A stretch of 64,000 bases of DNA from CAYQMF01 sp964418595. GTDB taxonomy: Bacteria; Planctomycetota; UBA1135; UBA2386. The stretch covers positions 22,790-86,789 of the forward strand of contig CAYQMF010000011.1 in NCBI GenBank assembly GCA_964418595.1. Direction: 5' to 3'. Shown piece by piece: positions 24,872-33,389 of the stretch. The notes under the pieces are model-generated. The model did not search any database. It had not been told where the DNA came from and worked only from the letters and a program-made list of their open reading frames with translations. The position numbers and the translations under genes are program-made. Positions within the stretch are counted from its first letter, which is position 1, and each line of letters starts with the position of its first letter.

Positions 24872-26478
24872 CGTCCACCTCCTTCTGCTCCGTCCATGTC
24901 CTGGCCATCGAGATCGAGCCCTGCCGCCCGCCAGCGGCGCGCGCCGATCGCCGTGCACCAGATGATCCCGGCCCACACGACGCCGATCATGATCATGGAG
25001 CGCGTGGCTGCGGGGCTCTGCACCATGGCATCGATCCAGCCCGGCAGCTTGTCCCAGGCAAACCAGCCGATGTTGAACAGCAGGTAGGCCGGCGCCAAGA
25101 CGGCGAACACGGGAACGAACCACGCCGGGATACGCATCTGCGCCCCGGCGTGCGCCTCCGTCATCCCGCGCCGCACGCCGAACACCCACGAGAAGCAGAT
25201 GATCTGCACGGCCGCGAGCACCACGATCAGGAAGGTCCCCACCCAGTCGTCGATCGTGCCCAGCGCCGCGCTGCCGCCCGAGTGCCAGAGCACGAAGGCG
25301 CAGCCGATGAGCGAGACCGCCGTCACCAACGTCGTGGCACGATGCCGATCGACGCCCAGGCTCTCCTGCACGAACGCCTTCACCGGCTGCAGCATCGACA
25401 GCGAGCTGGTGATCGCGGCGAGGAACAGCATGAAGAACCACACCGCGCCCACCAGGTTGCCCAGCGGCATGTGCGCGAACACCACCGGCAAGGTGTTGAA
25501 GCCGAGGCCGAAGGTCCCCGCCGCCGCCGCGCCGATGGCAGCAGACGCGCCCAGGAAGATGAAGGCGGCCGGGATCGTGATCATGCCGCCGAAGCCGACC
25601 TCGAACAGCTCGTTGGTCGCCGACGAGGTGAGCCCCGACAGCACGACGTCGTCCTTCCGCCTCAGGTAGGACGCGTAGTTGATGATGACGCCGAATCCCA
25701 CGGACAGGCTGAAGAAGATCTGACCGGCTGCGGCCATCCAGGTCTGCGGGTTCTTCAGGGCCTCGTACTCCGGGTTCCACATGAAGCCGAGCCCGTTGAC
25801 CAGGTTCTGCTCGGGGTGCGCCGGATCCGGCGTGCCCAGCGTCAGCACGCGGACGAGCACGATGACCGCACAGACCGCCATCGCCGGCATCGCGAACGCA
25901 CAAAACCGCTCGATCCCCTTCGAGAGGCCGCGCACGATGAAGACCGTGTTGGCGACGACCGTGATGACGAAGAAGAGCAGCGCCGCGTGCCAGCCGTCGA
26001 AGAGCGCACCGTCCGCGCCCCGTCCGGTGTAGCTGTCGTAGAACGCCGCCGACGCCCGCGCCTGCTCCGCGATCGGCTGGTTGGTGTCGATGCCGATGCC
26101 GCCGCAGAGGAACTGCCAGCAGTAGCCGAGGCACCAGCTCTCGACGAACACGTAGTAGAAGTAGACGCAGAGCGGGATGAGCACGCCGATGGTGCCGAGG
26201 TACCTTGCGATCGATCCTCGCCCCACCACGCCCATGATCGCCGGGGCCGAGTGGAAGCCCTTGCCACCCCCGTACCGCCCCATCGTCCACTCGGCCCAGC
26301 CGATCGGGATGCCGAGCAGGAGCAGCGCGATGAAGTACGGGATCATGAACGCGCCGCCGCCGTTCTGAACCGCCTGACCGGGGAAGCGCAGGAAGTTGCC
26401 GAGCCCCACGGCGGACCCCGCCACCGCAAGGATCACACCGACGCGCGAGCCCCACTGCTCGGATTGCTGGTTGGACAT
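24868..26478 (-). CDS. Neurotransmitter:sodium symporter family transporter, copy 1
   Basis: 536 aa, about 12 helices. GSAVGLGNFLRFPGQAVQNG is the unwound first helix that holds Na+ and substrate in LeuT-fold transporters; GGGAFMIPYF follows. SVGFGVIINYASYLRRKDD is the conserved helix 6/7 region. The family imports amino acids with Na+; the linked MetS-like subunit suggests Met/Ala or other neutral amino acids, which is inference. GAGG lies 7 nt before the ATG at 26478. It is one of two tandem copies of identical length. Confidence 0.9.
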   Translation of the reverse strand: MSNQQSEQWGSRVGVILAVAGSAVGLGNFLRFPGQAVQNGGGAFMIPYFIALLLLGIPIGWAEWTMGRYGGGKGFHSAPAIMGVVGRGSIARYLGTIGVLIPLCVYFYYVFVESWCLGYCWQFLCGGIGIDTNQPIAEQARASAAFYDSYTGRGADGALFDGWHAALLFFVITVVANTVFIVRGLSKGIERFCAFAMPAMAVCAVIVLVRVLTLGTPDPAHPEQNLVNGLGFMWNPEYEALKNPQTWMAAAGQIFFSLSVGFGVIINYASYLRRKDDVVLSGLTSSATNELFEVGFGGMITIPAAFIFLGASAAIGAAAAGTFGLGFNTLPVVFAHMPLGNLVGAVWFFMLFLAAITSSLSMLQPVKAFVQESLGVDRHRATTLVTAVSLIGCAFVLWHSGGSAALGTIDDWVGTFLIVVLAAVQIICFSWVFGVRRGMTEAHAGAQMRIPAWFVPVFAVLAPAYLLFNIGWFAWDKLPGWIDAMVQSPAATRSMIMIGVVWAGIIWCTAIGARRWRAAGLDLDGQDMDGAEGGGR

Positions 26479-26633
26479 GGAACGCCTCGACGACGCCACT
26501 CCGCCGTCCACAGCGGAGCGGCGATCGGTGCGCGCGGGCGCGGGCCCCGACGGGCCGGAACTGTGGAGACGCGTTCCCCGTGAGTCAAGCGAGCCGAGCG
26601 CGTTCCCGCGCACGCCGCCACCGGAGTCGAGGC

Positions 26634-26744
26634 TCAGCGCGTGTCGGGCGGCGGGCCCTTCAGCACCTGGCGGTAACACCAGGTCACCAACGTGAGCACG
26701 AAGCCGACCGAGACGCTCATGAACACCATGCCACCGAACGTCAT
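26634..26744 (-). CDS. NSS transporter small subunit, copy 2 (MetS-like, 36 aa)
   Basis: 36 aa, beginning MTFGGMVFMSVSVGFVLT, one membrane helix, then WCYRQVLKGPP. It overlaps the upstream NSS gene by ATGA. A gap of 155 bases without another gene separates it from the next NSS copy. Confidence 0.82.
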   Translation of the reverse strand: MTFGGMVFMSVSVGFVLTLVTWCYRQVLKGPPPDTR

Positions 26745-28351
26745 GCGCCACCTCCTTCGGTGGGAAGCGGTTCCCTGCCGTCGAGGTCGAGACCCATCGC
26801 CCGCCAGCGCTTCGCGCCGATCGCCGCGCACACGATGAGCACCGCCCAGACCGCGGCGATGAGGAGCATCGAGCGCAGTGCCACCGGGCTCGCCACCATG
26901 GCACTGACCCAGCCGGGCAGGGTCTGGATGCCGAACCACACCAGCGTGAAGATCATGTAGCAGGGAGTCAGCACCAGGAACACGAAGCGGAAGAAGGCGG
27001 GGATCTGCATCTGCGCCCCGTGGTGCGCTTCGCGCATGCCGCGCTCGACGCCGAACACCCAGGCGAAGCAGATGATCTGCGTCGCGGCGAGGACGACGAT
27101 GAGGAAGGTGCCGACCCAGTCGTCGATGGTGCCGAGCGCCACGCTGCCGCCGGAGTGCCAGAGCACGAAGCCGCAGCCGACGAAGGTGAGCGCCGTGACG
27201 ATCATCGTCGCGCGGTGCCGGTCGACCCCCAGCGCTTCCTGGAAGAAGGCCTTCACCGGCTGCAGCATCGACAGCGAACTCGTGATCGCGGCGAGGAAGA
27301 GCATGAAGAACCACACCGCAGCCACCACGTTGCCGAACGGCATGTGCGCGAACACGACCGGCAGGGTGTTGAAGCCGAGACCGAAGGTTCCGCCCGCCGC
27401 CGCCTCGATGGCACCCGTCGCGCCGAGGAAGATGAAAGCGGCAGGGATCGTGATCATGCCGCCGAAGCCGACCTCGAAGGTCTCGTTGGTCGCCGAGGCG
27501 GTGAGCCCCGACAGCACGACGTCGTCCTTGCGCCGCAGGTACGACGCGTAGTTGATGATCACGCCGAAGCCCACTGACAGGCTGAAGAAGATCTGCCCCG
27601 CGGCCGCCAGCCACGTCTGCGACGTACCGAGCTTCCCGAAGTCGGGGTTCCACATGAAGCCGAGCCCGTTGACCAGGTTCTGGTCGGGATGGTTCGCATC
27701 GGGCGTGCCGAGCGTCAGCACGCGGACCAGCACGATCACCGCGCACACCGCCATCGCCGGCATTGCGAAACGGCAGAACTTCTCGATGCCCTTGGCCAGC
27801 CCACGCACGATGAAGACGGTGTTCACCACGACCGTGAACAGCCAGAAGCCCAGCGCCTTGTGCCAGCCGTCGAAGAGCGCGCCGTCAGCGCCGCGGCCGG
27901 TGTACGCGTCGTAGAACGCCGCCGATGCCGCGGCCTGCTCATGGATGCCGGTCCCGGTGTCGATCCCGATGCCGCCGCCGAGGAACTGCAGGCAGTAGCC
28001 GAGACACCAGCTCTCCACGAACACGTAGTAGAAGTAGACGCAGAGCGGGATCAGCACGCCGATCGTGCCCAGGTAGCGCGGGATCGCGCCGCGGCCCACG
28101 ATCCCGAGGATCGCCGGCGCCGAGTGGAAGCCCTTCGCCCCGCCGTAGCGGCCCATCGTCCACTCTGCCCAACCGATCGGGATCCCCACGAGGATCAGCG
28201 CGATGAAGTAGGGGATCATGAACGCGCCGCCGCCGTTCTGGACAGCCTGACCCGGGAAGCGCAGGAAGTTGCCGAGGCCCACCGCCGATCCCGCCACCGC
28301 CAGGATGACGCCGATGCGCGAGCTCCACTGCTCGGTCTGTTGTCTGGTCAT
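26741..28351 (-). CDS. Neurotransmitter:sodium symporter family transporter, copy 2
   Basis: 536 aa, the same length as copy 1 and very similar along its whole length, with the same first-helix motif (GSAVGLGNFLRFPG) and the same loop CLGYC before the extracellular segment. Differences concentrate in that loop (residues about 125-160) and near the C-terminus, the places where substrate or partner preference could diverge. First gene of the run NSS2-small subunit-NSS1-small subunit-permease. Confidence 0.9.
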   Translation of the reverse strand: MTRQQTEQWSSRIGVILAVAGSAVGLGNFLRFPGQAVQNGGGAFMIPYFIALILVGIPIGWAEWTMGRYGGAKGFHSAPAILGIVGRGAIPRYLGTIGVLIPLCVYFYYVFVESWCLGYCLQFLGGGIGIDTGTGIHEQAAASAAFYDAYTGRGADGALFDGWHKALGFWLFTVVVNTVFIVRGLAKGIEKFCRFAMPAMAVCAVIVLVRVLTLGTPDANHPDQNLVNGLGFMWNPDFGKLGTSQTWLAAAGQIFFSLSVGFGVIINYASYLRRKDDVVLSGLTASATNETFEVGFGGMITIPAAFIFLGATGAIEAAAGGTFGLGFNTLPVVFAHMPFGNVVAAVWFFMLFLAAITSSLSMLQPVKAFFQEALGVDRHRATMIVTALTFVGCGFVLWHSGGSVALGTIDDWVGTFLIVVLAATQIICFAWVFGVERGMREAHHGAQMQIPAFFRFVFLVLTPCYMIFTLVWFGIQTLPGWVSAMVASPVALRSMLLIAAVWAVLIVCAAIGAKRWRAMGLDLDGREPLPTEGGGA

Positions 28352-28415
28352 GGAAGCTTCGAGCGGCGACCGAGGCCTGCCTGGCCGGGCCAACTCCGCG
28401 AGCCGACTCGACGCG

Positions 28416-28442
28416 CCCGGTGGTGCGCCGCACACCACCGGG
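28416..28442. repeat. 10-bp inverted repeat upstream of NSS copy 2
   Basis: CCCGGTGGTG and CACCACCGGG form a perfect stem around a 7-base loop, about 65 bases before the NSS2 start and between it and the upstream kinase gene on the same strand. It could end the kinase transcript, act as an attenuator, or be an operator. No U-tract follows. This is the only structure I see in the 187-base gap. Confidence 0.5.
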
Positions 28443-28538
28443 GGTGGAGCGAGACTGTCACGGCGGTCGCGGCGTGAATCAACGTCGACGCAAAGCTGTT
28501 TGCCGGCTCGCGCGTGCCCGTGTCCGGGTCGAACGCGC

Positions 28539-31286
28539 CTACCGCGGCGCCTGCCGCTCGGCGAGGCGCCTCGCCCGCTCCGGATCGCCCAGCCGTTCGA
28601 GCGAGATACTCACGCTGTGCGCCGCGCGCGCCATCCAGCTTCGCGGCGGGATCGGCCCCGAAGCCTCGACGAGGTCAGCCAGTCGATCGACCAGCGTCCG
28701 CAGCCGTGTGCGCGTCGCATCGTCGAGGCCGGCGAGAGGGATGCGCGCCGCCACTTCGCTCGCCTGCAGGCATGCGAGTTCGTTGGCGCGCCGGGCGTCG
28801 CCCAGCGTCACGCCGAGCGATTCGCGCATCCCGAGGAGTCGCTCGATCGACGCGATCGCCGTCTCCGGGGCGTGCTCCGCCGTGCCGAGGCCGATGCGCA
28901 TCGCGAGCGACGCCAGGAACTGTTCGTACGAGGGCACGCCGGGATACGTCTCGACCAGCCCGCTGCCGATCTCGGTGGCCCGCTGCAGCCGGGCCAGTTC
29001 TTCGCCGCTCAACTCGCGCCCCATCGCCGAGCCACGCAGGAGTCCTCCGACCAACGCCTCCATCAGCTCGAAGCGGTACTGCGGCGACTTGGGATGGGCC
29101 GCCGCCAGCGCCGTCAGCGTGTCGACCGCCCGCTCGCGCAACCCGGTCGCTTCCTCGCCCTCGCCCAGCGCGCTCGCGAGCAAGCGGGACGTCCGGGCCA
29201 CCGCGGCCACGTAGGCCGCGTTGGTCGGCTCCTCCTCCACCAGTTCCTTGCCGAGGCGCAGCGCCTCGCGGTGGTGCGCAACCGCGGACCCGGGTTCGGC
29301 CCCCGGCCCGCCGGCGCGGCCACCACGCCCGCGCCGACTCCGCGCCGACGCGAGGTTGTCGTGCGCGCGCGCCCGCTCGTAGCGGGAGAGCTTCGACGAA
29401 TCCGGCGCGATGGTCAGCGCGCGCTCGTAGGTCGCCCGCATCTCGTCGATCTGGCGATGGTCGCGCAGCGCCCGGCCCAGGTCGTTCAGCACCTGCGCGA
29501 CGACGCCTTTCTGCACGTCGCCCGCGGCCGCCAGCGCTTCGTAGAGGCCGAGCGCGCGCCGGTAGGCTTCGATCGCCTCGCGCCGCTCCTCGTCAGAACG
29601 CGCAAGCTGACGCAGGATCTCCCCGACACGGTGGTAGGCGCGCGCCGTCGTCAGCCGCGCCGCGGTGTTGTCCTCGTTGGCCTGCGCGAAGCGGTCGTAG
29701 AACCGGAGCAGCTCCTCGAGCAGTGCGGCGTCGTCGGCGGAGACCGACAGGCCGACGCCGGGCGCCACCACCTCGCCCTCCAGCTCCTCGTCAGGACGAA
29801 GCAGCTCGGGACCGACCACGCGAGCGAACACGTCGTCGAAGGCCGACATCGCCATCGCCAGGTTCTGCCGGGCGCGCTCGGTCGCCAGCTCCGCCGACTT
29901 CAGGTTCTGTTCCGCCCGTCCGGTCGCCGACTTCGCCGTGGCCAGCGCTTCGCTCGTCTTGAAGTACCCCCACGCCGCGACCAGCGCCGTCGACACGAGG
30001 CCCAGGAGCGCGAGTGCGGCGAGGCTTGCCAGCGTGCGATTGCGCCGGCCCCAGCGCCACACTTGCTCGAGCGCACTCACCGGCCGAGCGCGGATCGGTC
30101 GGTCCTCGAGGAAGCGGCGCAGGTCGTCGGCGATCTCGGCCGCCGACTGGTAGCGGTGGCGCGGGTCCTTGGCGATCGCCTTGCGCACGATCGTCTCCAG
30201 GTCGCGCGGCACGTCGCCGCGGACGTGCCGGAGCAGCGGCGGCTCCTCGTTGCGCACGCGCTCGTACAGCTCGCCGCGCGAATCGGCCACGAACGCGGGC
30301 CGCAGCGCGGCCAGCTCGTACAGCACGAGGCCCAGCCCGTGCACGTCGGTGCGCGCGTCGGCGTCACCGAGCAACTGCTCCGGCGCCATGTACTGCAGCG
30401 TGCCGACGAGGTCGCTGCTGTTGGTCACCGCCACGTCTTCCATCGCCTTGGCGAGCCCGAAGTCGGTGATCCACACGACCCCGTCGCCATCCAGGATCAG
30501 GTTGGCCGGCTTGATGTCGCGGTGCAGCGTGCCCTGGGTGTGCGCGTACACCAGCGCATCGGCGACCTGCTCACCGATGCGCGCGACGCTGCGGAAGTAC
30601 GCGGCGTCACCCGCCGGCACCGGCGCGCCCGAGACCTGAGGCGGGGCGAACACGCCATCGCGGATTGCCGTGGCGACCGACGTGGCGCTCATCGCCGCCG
30701 AACTCTGCTGCGCGCGCGAAGGCGACCGCGCCGGTTTCGTGTCGCCACGCAGCGCGCGGATCACCTCGTCGAGCGGGCGACCCACGATCAACTGCATCAC
30801 GTAGAAGTGCAGGCCGTCCTGCTCCCCCACGCCGAAGATCGGCACGATGTTCGTGTGGTGCAGCTTGGCCGCGGTCTGCGCCTCACGCTTGAAGCGCTCG
30901 AGCCGCGTGCCGCTCTGCAGCGCATGCGGCGGCAGGACCTTCAACGCCACGCGCCGGCCCAGCGTGAGCTGGTGCGCCTCGTACACCACGCCCATGCCGC
31001 CACGCCCGATCTCACCCACGATCCGGTAGTCGCCGAGTTCGCTCGGAGGTCGGAAGCTGACCCTCGGCTTGCTCCCCTTGAGGCCTTCCAGGAGACCGGC
31101 CGAGTCGATCAGGTCGCGCAGCTCCGCGGCGCGCTCGCCGGCGCGCGCCGCCAGGCGCTCGACGTCGACGGTCTCGCCGCGACGCGCCGCGGCCAGGTAT
31201 TCGTCGAGGAGCAGCTCGACCGGATCGCGGCCGGACTCCGTCGCGCCGGTCGGCTCGGCCGACTCGCCGGACTCGCTAGGGGCCAT
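28539..31286 (-). CDS. Membrane-anchored Ser/Thr protein kinase with TPR-like C-terminus
   Basis: 915 aa. Kinase domain about 86-370: glycine loop GRGGMG (94-99), K116 in VALKVL, HRDIKPANL with D257, DFG at 275-277, and GTLQYMAPEQ. A 50-residue Ser/Ala insert lies between the hinge and the catalytic loop. One membrane helix (LASLAALALLGLVSTALVAA) follows, then about 470 residues of helical, tetratricopeptide-like repeats probably outside the membrane. The ATG at 31286 is inside the sigma factor gene (11-nt overlap). The kinase/sigma arrangement is common in planctomycetes. Confidence 0.9.
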   Translation of the reverse strand: MAPSESGESAEPTGATESGRDPVELLLDEYLAAARRGETVDVERLAARAGERAAELRDLIDSAGLLEGLKGSKPRVSFRPPSELGDYRIVGEIGRGGMGVVYEAHQLTLGRRVALKVLPPHALQSGTRLERFKREAQTAAKLHHTNIVPIFGVGEQDGLHFYVMQLIVGRPLDEVIRALRGDTKPARSPSRAQQSSAAMSATSVATAIRDGVFAPPQVSGAPVPAGDAAYFRSVARIGEQVADALVYAHTQGTLHRDIKPANLILDGDGVVWITDFGLAKAMEDVAVTNSSDLVGTLQYMAPEQLLGDADARTDVHGLGLVLYELAALRPAFVADSRGELYERVRNEEPPLLRHVRGDVPRDLETIVRKAIAKDPRHRYQSAAEIADDLRRFLEDRPIRARPVSALEQVWRWGRRNRTLASLAALALLGLVSTALVAAWGYFKTSEALATAKSATGRAEQNLKSAELATERARQNLAMAMSAFDDVFARVVGPELLRPDEELEGEVVAPGVGLSVSADDAALLEELLRFYDRFAQANEDNTAARLTTARAYHRVGEILRQLARSDEERREAIEAYRRALGLYEALAAAGDVQKGVVAQVLNDLGRALRDHRQIDEMRATYERALTIAPDSSKLSRYERARAHDNLASARSRRGRGGRAGGPGAEPGSAVAHHREALRLGKELVEEEPTNAAYVAAVARTSRLLASALGEGEEATGLRERAVDTLTALAAAHPKSPQYRFELMEALVGGLLRGSAMGRELSGEELARLQRATEIGSGLVETYPGVPSYEQFLASLAMRIGLGTAEHAPETAIASIERLLGMRESLGVTLGDARRANELACLQASEVAARIPLAGLDDATRTRLRTLVDRLADLVEASGPIPPRSWMARAAHSVSISLERLGDPERARRLAERQAPR

Positions 31287-31905
31287 CGCCGCCTCCCGAG
31301 GCGCGGCGGAGCACCTCGCGCAGCTTGCCCAGCGCCCGCAGGTAGCGACTGCTCGCCGTCGACTCCGGCAGGCCGAGGATCGCCGCCGCGTCGGCGTTGC
31401 CGACCTCCTCGAAGTGGCGCAGCACGAGCACCTCGCGGTCGATGGGGTCCATGTCTTCGAGGGTGCGCTCGACCAGTTGCTCCATCTCCTCGCGGATCGC
31501 CGCCCCGCTCGGCGAGGTGAGGCGCGCAACGAAGAAGTGCGACATCGCCGCGCTCGACGCCCCCGCGATCGGCCGTAGCTTGGCCTCGCGGCCGACGCCG
31601 CGCGCCTTCGCCTCGACGTGCCGGCGGTGCAGGTCGGTCATGGTCTGGCCGACGATCATCCGGATCCACACGTACGCGGTGGTCGCCTTGTCGTAGTCGA
31701 AGCTTCCGATGCGCTTCTCGGCGTCGATGTAGCTCTCCTGCAGGACGTCGTCGGCGTCGATGCGCGCGTGCAGGCGCGGGTCGAGACGGAAGCGGATGAA
31801 CTGCAGGAGACGCTCATGATGGAGCGCAAACAGCTCACCGAGTGCTGCCACCTCGCGCTTGGCGAGACGGCGGCGCAGCTCATCGGGTTCGGCTCCGGGG
31901 TCCAC
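31276..31905 (-). CDS. RNA polymerase sigma factor, ECF-like
   Basis: 209 aa. Region 2 spans LLQFIRFRLDPRLHARIDADDVLQESYIDA, and region 4 is MDPIDREVLVLRHFEEVGNADAAAILGLPESTASSRYLRAL with a helix-turn-helix. The start is GTG at 31905, as no ATG lies nearby. It overlaps the kinase gene by 11 nt, so the kinase probably modulates it, but no anti-sigma factor is seen. Confidence 0.88.
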   Translation of the reverse strand: MDPGAEPDELRRRLAKREVAALGELFALHHERLLQFIRFRLDPRLHARIDADDVLQESYIDAEKRIGSFDYDKATTAYVWIRMIVGQTMTDLHRRHVEAKARGVGREAKLRPIAGASSAAMSHFFVARLTSPSGAAIREEMEQLVERTLEDMDPIDREVLVLRHFEEVGNADAAAILGLPESTASSRYLRALGKLREVLRRASGGGDGP

Positions 31906-31967
31906 GGGATCTACTCGAGCGGAAGGGACGACACGTGCGGACGGTTACGAACGGTACAGCGCGGACG

Positions 31968-32474
31968 CTAGGACGCGCGCTCCCATCTCTCGAAGGTGAA
32001 CGCGTGCGCGTGGCGGGCGTCGGCCGGATGCCGGTCACGCGCGACGCAGGTCCATTGCTCCCACGCCACGGGCTGCAGGAAGGCGTCGCCGTCGGGGCTG
32101 GCGTGCACGCGGGTGACCTCGAGCCGGGTGACGGCGGCCATCGCCGCCGCGTACACCTCCGCGCCGCCGATCACCCACGCCCGCGGCTCCGGCGTGGCCG
32201 TCGGGATCGCCGCCCGCGCGAGCGCCAGCGCCGCCTCGAGCGTGGGCGCGCACAGCGCCCCCGGCGCATCGCGCAGGGTCCGGCTCAGGACGATGTTGGT
32301 GCGCCCGGGAAGCGGCCGGCCCAGCGACTCGAACGTCCGCCGCCCCATGAGCACCGGGCACCCCAACGTCACGGCCTTGAAGTGCAGGAGATCGTCGGGG
32401 AGGCGCCACGGCAGCCCGCCAGCCCGCCCGATCACGCCGTTCTCGGCCACGGCCACGATCGCGCCGAGCCACAT
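31968..32474 (-). CDS. folA: Dihydrofolate reductase
   Basis: 168 aa. MWLGAIVAVAENGVIGRAGGLPW, LPDDLLHFKAVTLG with the catalytic Asp, MGRRTFESLGRPLPGRTNIV and WVIGGAEVYAAA are standard DHFR motifs. It reduces dihydrofolate made by ThyA. The start is 2 nt after the thyA stop, giving a folate/dTMP operon. Confidence 0.95.
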   Translation of the reverse strand: MWLGAIVAVAENGVIGRAGGLPWRLPDDLLHFKAVTLGCPVLMGRRTFESLGRPLPGRTNIVLSRTLRDAPGALCAPTLEAALALARAAIPTATPEPRAWVIGGAEVYAAAMAAVTRLEVTRVHASPDGDAFLQPVAWEQWTCVARDRHPADARHAHAFTFERWERAS

Positions 32475-32476
32475 GC

Positions 32477-33271
32477 TCAGACCGCCACCTCCGCCTTGAT
32501 GTGCGGGTGCGGGTCGTAGCCTTCGAGCCGGAAGTGCTCGTAACGGAAGTCGCCGATCTCGCGCACCGTCGGATCGAGGTGCAGCCGGGGCAGGGTGCGC
32601 GGCTCGCGCGCGAGCTGCGTGCGCACCTGCTCGACGTGGTTGCTGTAGATGTGCGCGTCACCGAGCGTGTGCACGAACTCGCCCGGCGCGAGGTCGCACA
32701 CCTGCGCGATCATCAGCGTGAGTGCGGCGTACGACGCGATGTTGAACGGCACGCCGAGGAAGAGGTCGGCGCTGCGCTGGTAGAGCTGGCACGACAGCCG
32801 GCCCTCCGCCACCCAGAACTGGAACAGCGCGTGGCACGGCGGCAGCTTCATCCGCGGCAGGTCGCCGACGTTCCACGCGCTCACGATCAGGCGACGCGAG
32901 TCCGGTTCCCGGCGGATGCGCGCGATCACGTCGGCGATCTGATCGACGGTCGCGCCGTCCGCCGTGCGCCAGCTCCGCCACTGCGCCCCGTAGACCGGGC
33001 CCAGGTCGCCGGCGGCATCAGCCCACTCGTCCCAGATGCGCACGCCGTGCTCCTTGAGCCAGCCGATGTTGGTATCGCCGCGCAGGAACCACAGCAGTTC
33101 GATGAGCACCGACTTGAGGTGCACCTTCTTCGTCGTCAGCAGCGGGAAGCCCGCGGCGAGATCGAAGCGCATCTGGTGGCCGAAGACGCTGCGCGTGCCG
33201 GTTCCGGTCCGATCGGACTTCTTGACTCCGTGTTCGAGCACGTGGCGCAGCAACGCGAGGTACTGGTGCAT
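32477..33271 (-). CDS. thyA: Thymidylate synthase (ThyA type)
   Basis: 264 aa, the same length as the E. coli enzyme. The nucleophile is C146 in KLPPCHALFQFWV; RSADLFLGVPFNIASYA, HIYSNHVEQ and the C-terminal HPHIKAEVAV are diagnostic. Converts dUMP to dTMP with methylene-tetrahydrofolate. A TACCCT hexamer ends 13 nt before the ATG. Confidence 0.96.
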   Translation of the reverse strand: MHQYLALLRHVLEHGVKKSDRTGTGTRSVFGHQMRFDLAAGFPLLTTKKVHLKSVLIELLWFLRGDTNIGWLKEHGVRIWDEWADAAGDLGPVYGAQWRSWRTADGATVDQIADVIARIRREPDSRRLIVSAWNVGDLPRMKLPPCHALFQFWVAEGRLSCQLYQRSADLFLGVPFNIASYAALTLMIAQVCDLAPGEFVHTLGDAHIYSNHVEQVRTQLAREPRTLPRLHLDPTVREIGDFRYEHFRLEGYDPHPHIKAEVAV

Positions 33272-33284
33272 GGGACGCCGCCGC

Positions 33285-33290
33285 AGGGTA
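33285..33290 (-). promoter_or_regulatory. Putative -10 box TACCCT for thyA-folA
   Basis: The minus-strand hexamer ends 13 nt before the thyA ATG, giving an expected leader of about 6 nt. It lies in the divergent region shared with the GGDEF gene. Confidence 0.35.
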
Positions 33291-33351
33291 CCGCGCGGGG
33301 GGCGGCGTGCCAGCCCGCGCGTGTCGGCGGCTGCGGCTCGGCTCGGCGTGC

Positions 33352-33357
33352 TAACAT
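33352..33357 (+). promoter_or_regulatory. Putative -10 box TAACAT for the GGDEF gene
   Basis: TAACAT stands 32 nt before the CTG start. Initiation about 7 nt downstream leaves a leader containing GGGAGG (33378-33383). The GTG at 33348 would then be outside the transcript. Confidence 0.4.
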
Positions 33358-33389
33358 CCGGCGCGTCCCACGGCTCCGGGAGGTGCAGC

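Noticed and set aside
28269..31520. A 1083-codon open frame antisense to the kinase gene
   Set aside because: Its composition is Arg/Ala/His-rich without domains, and it mirrors the third-position GC of the kinase frame. The minus strand carries clear kinase motifs.
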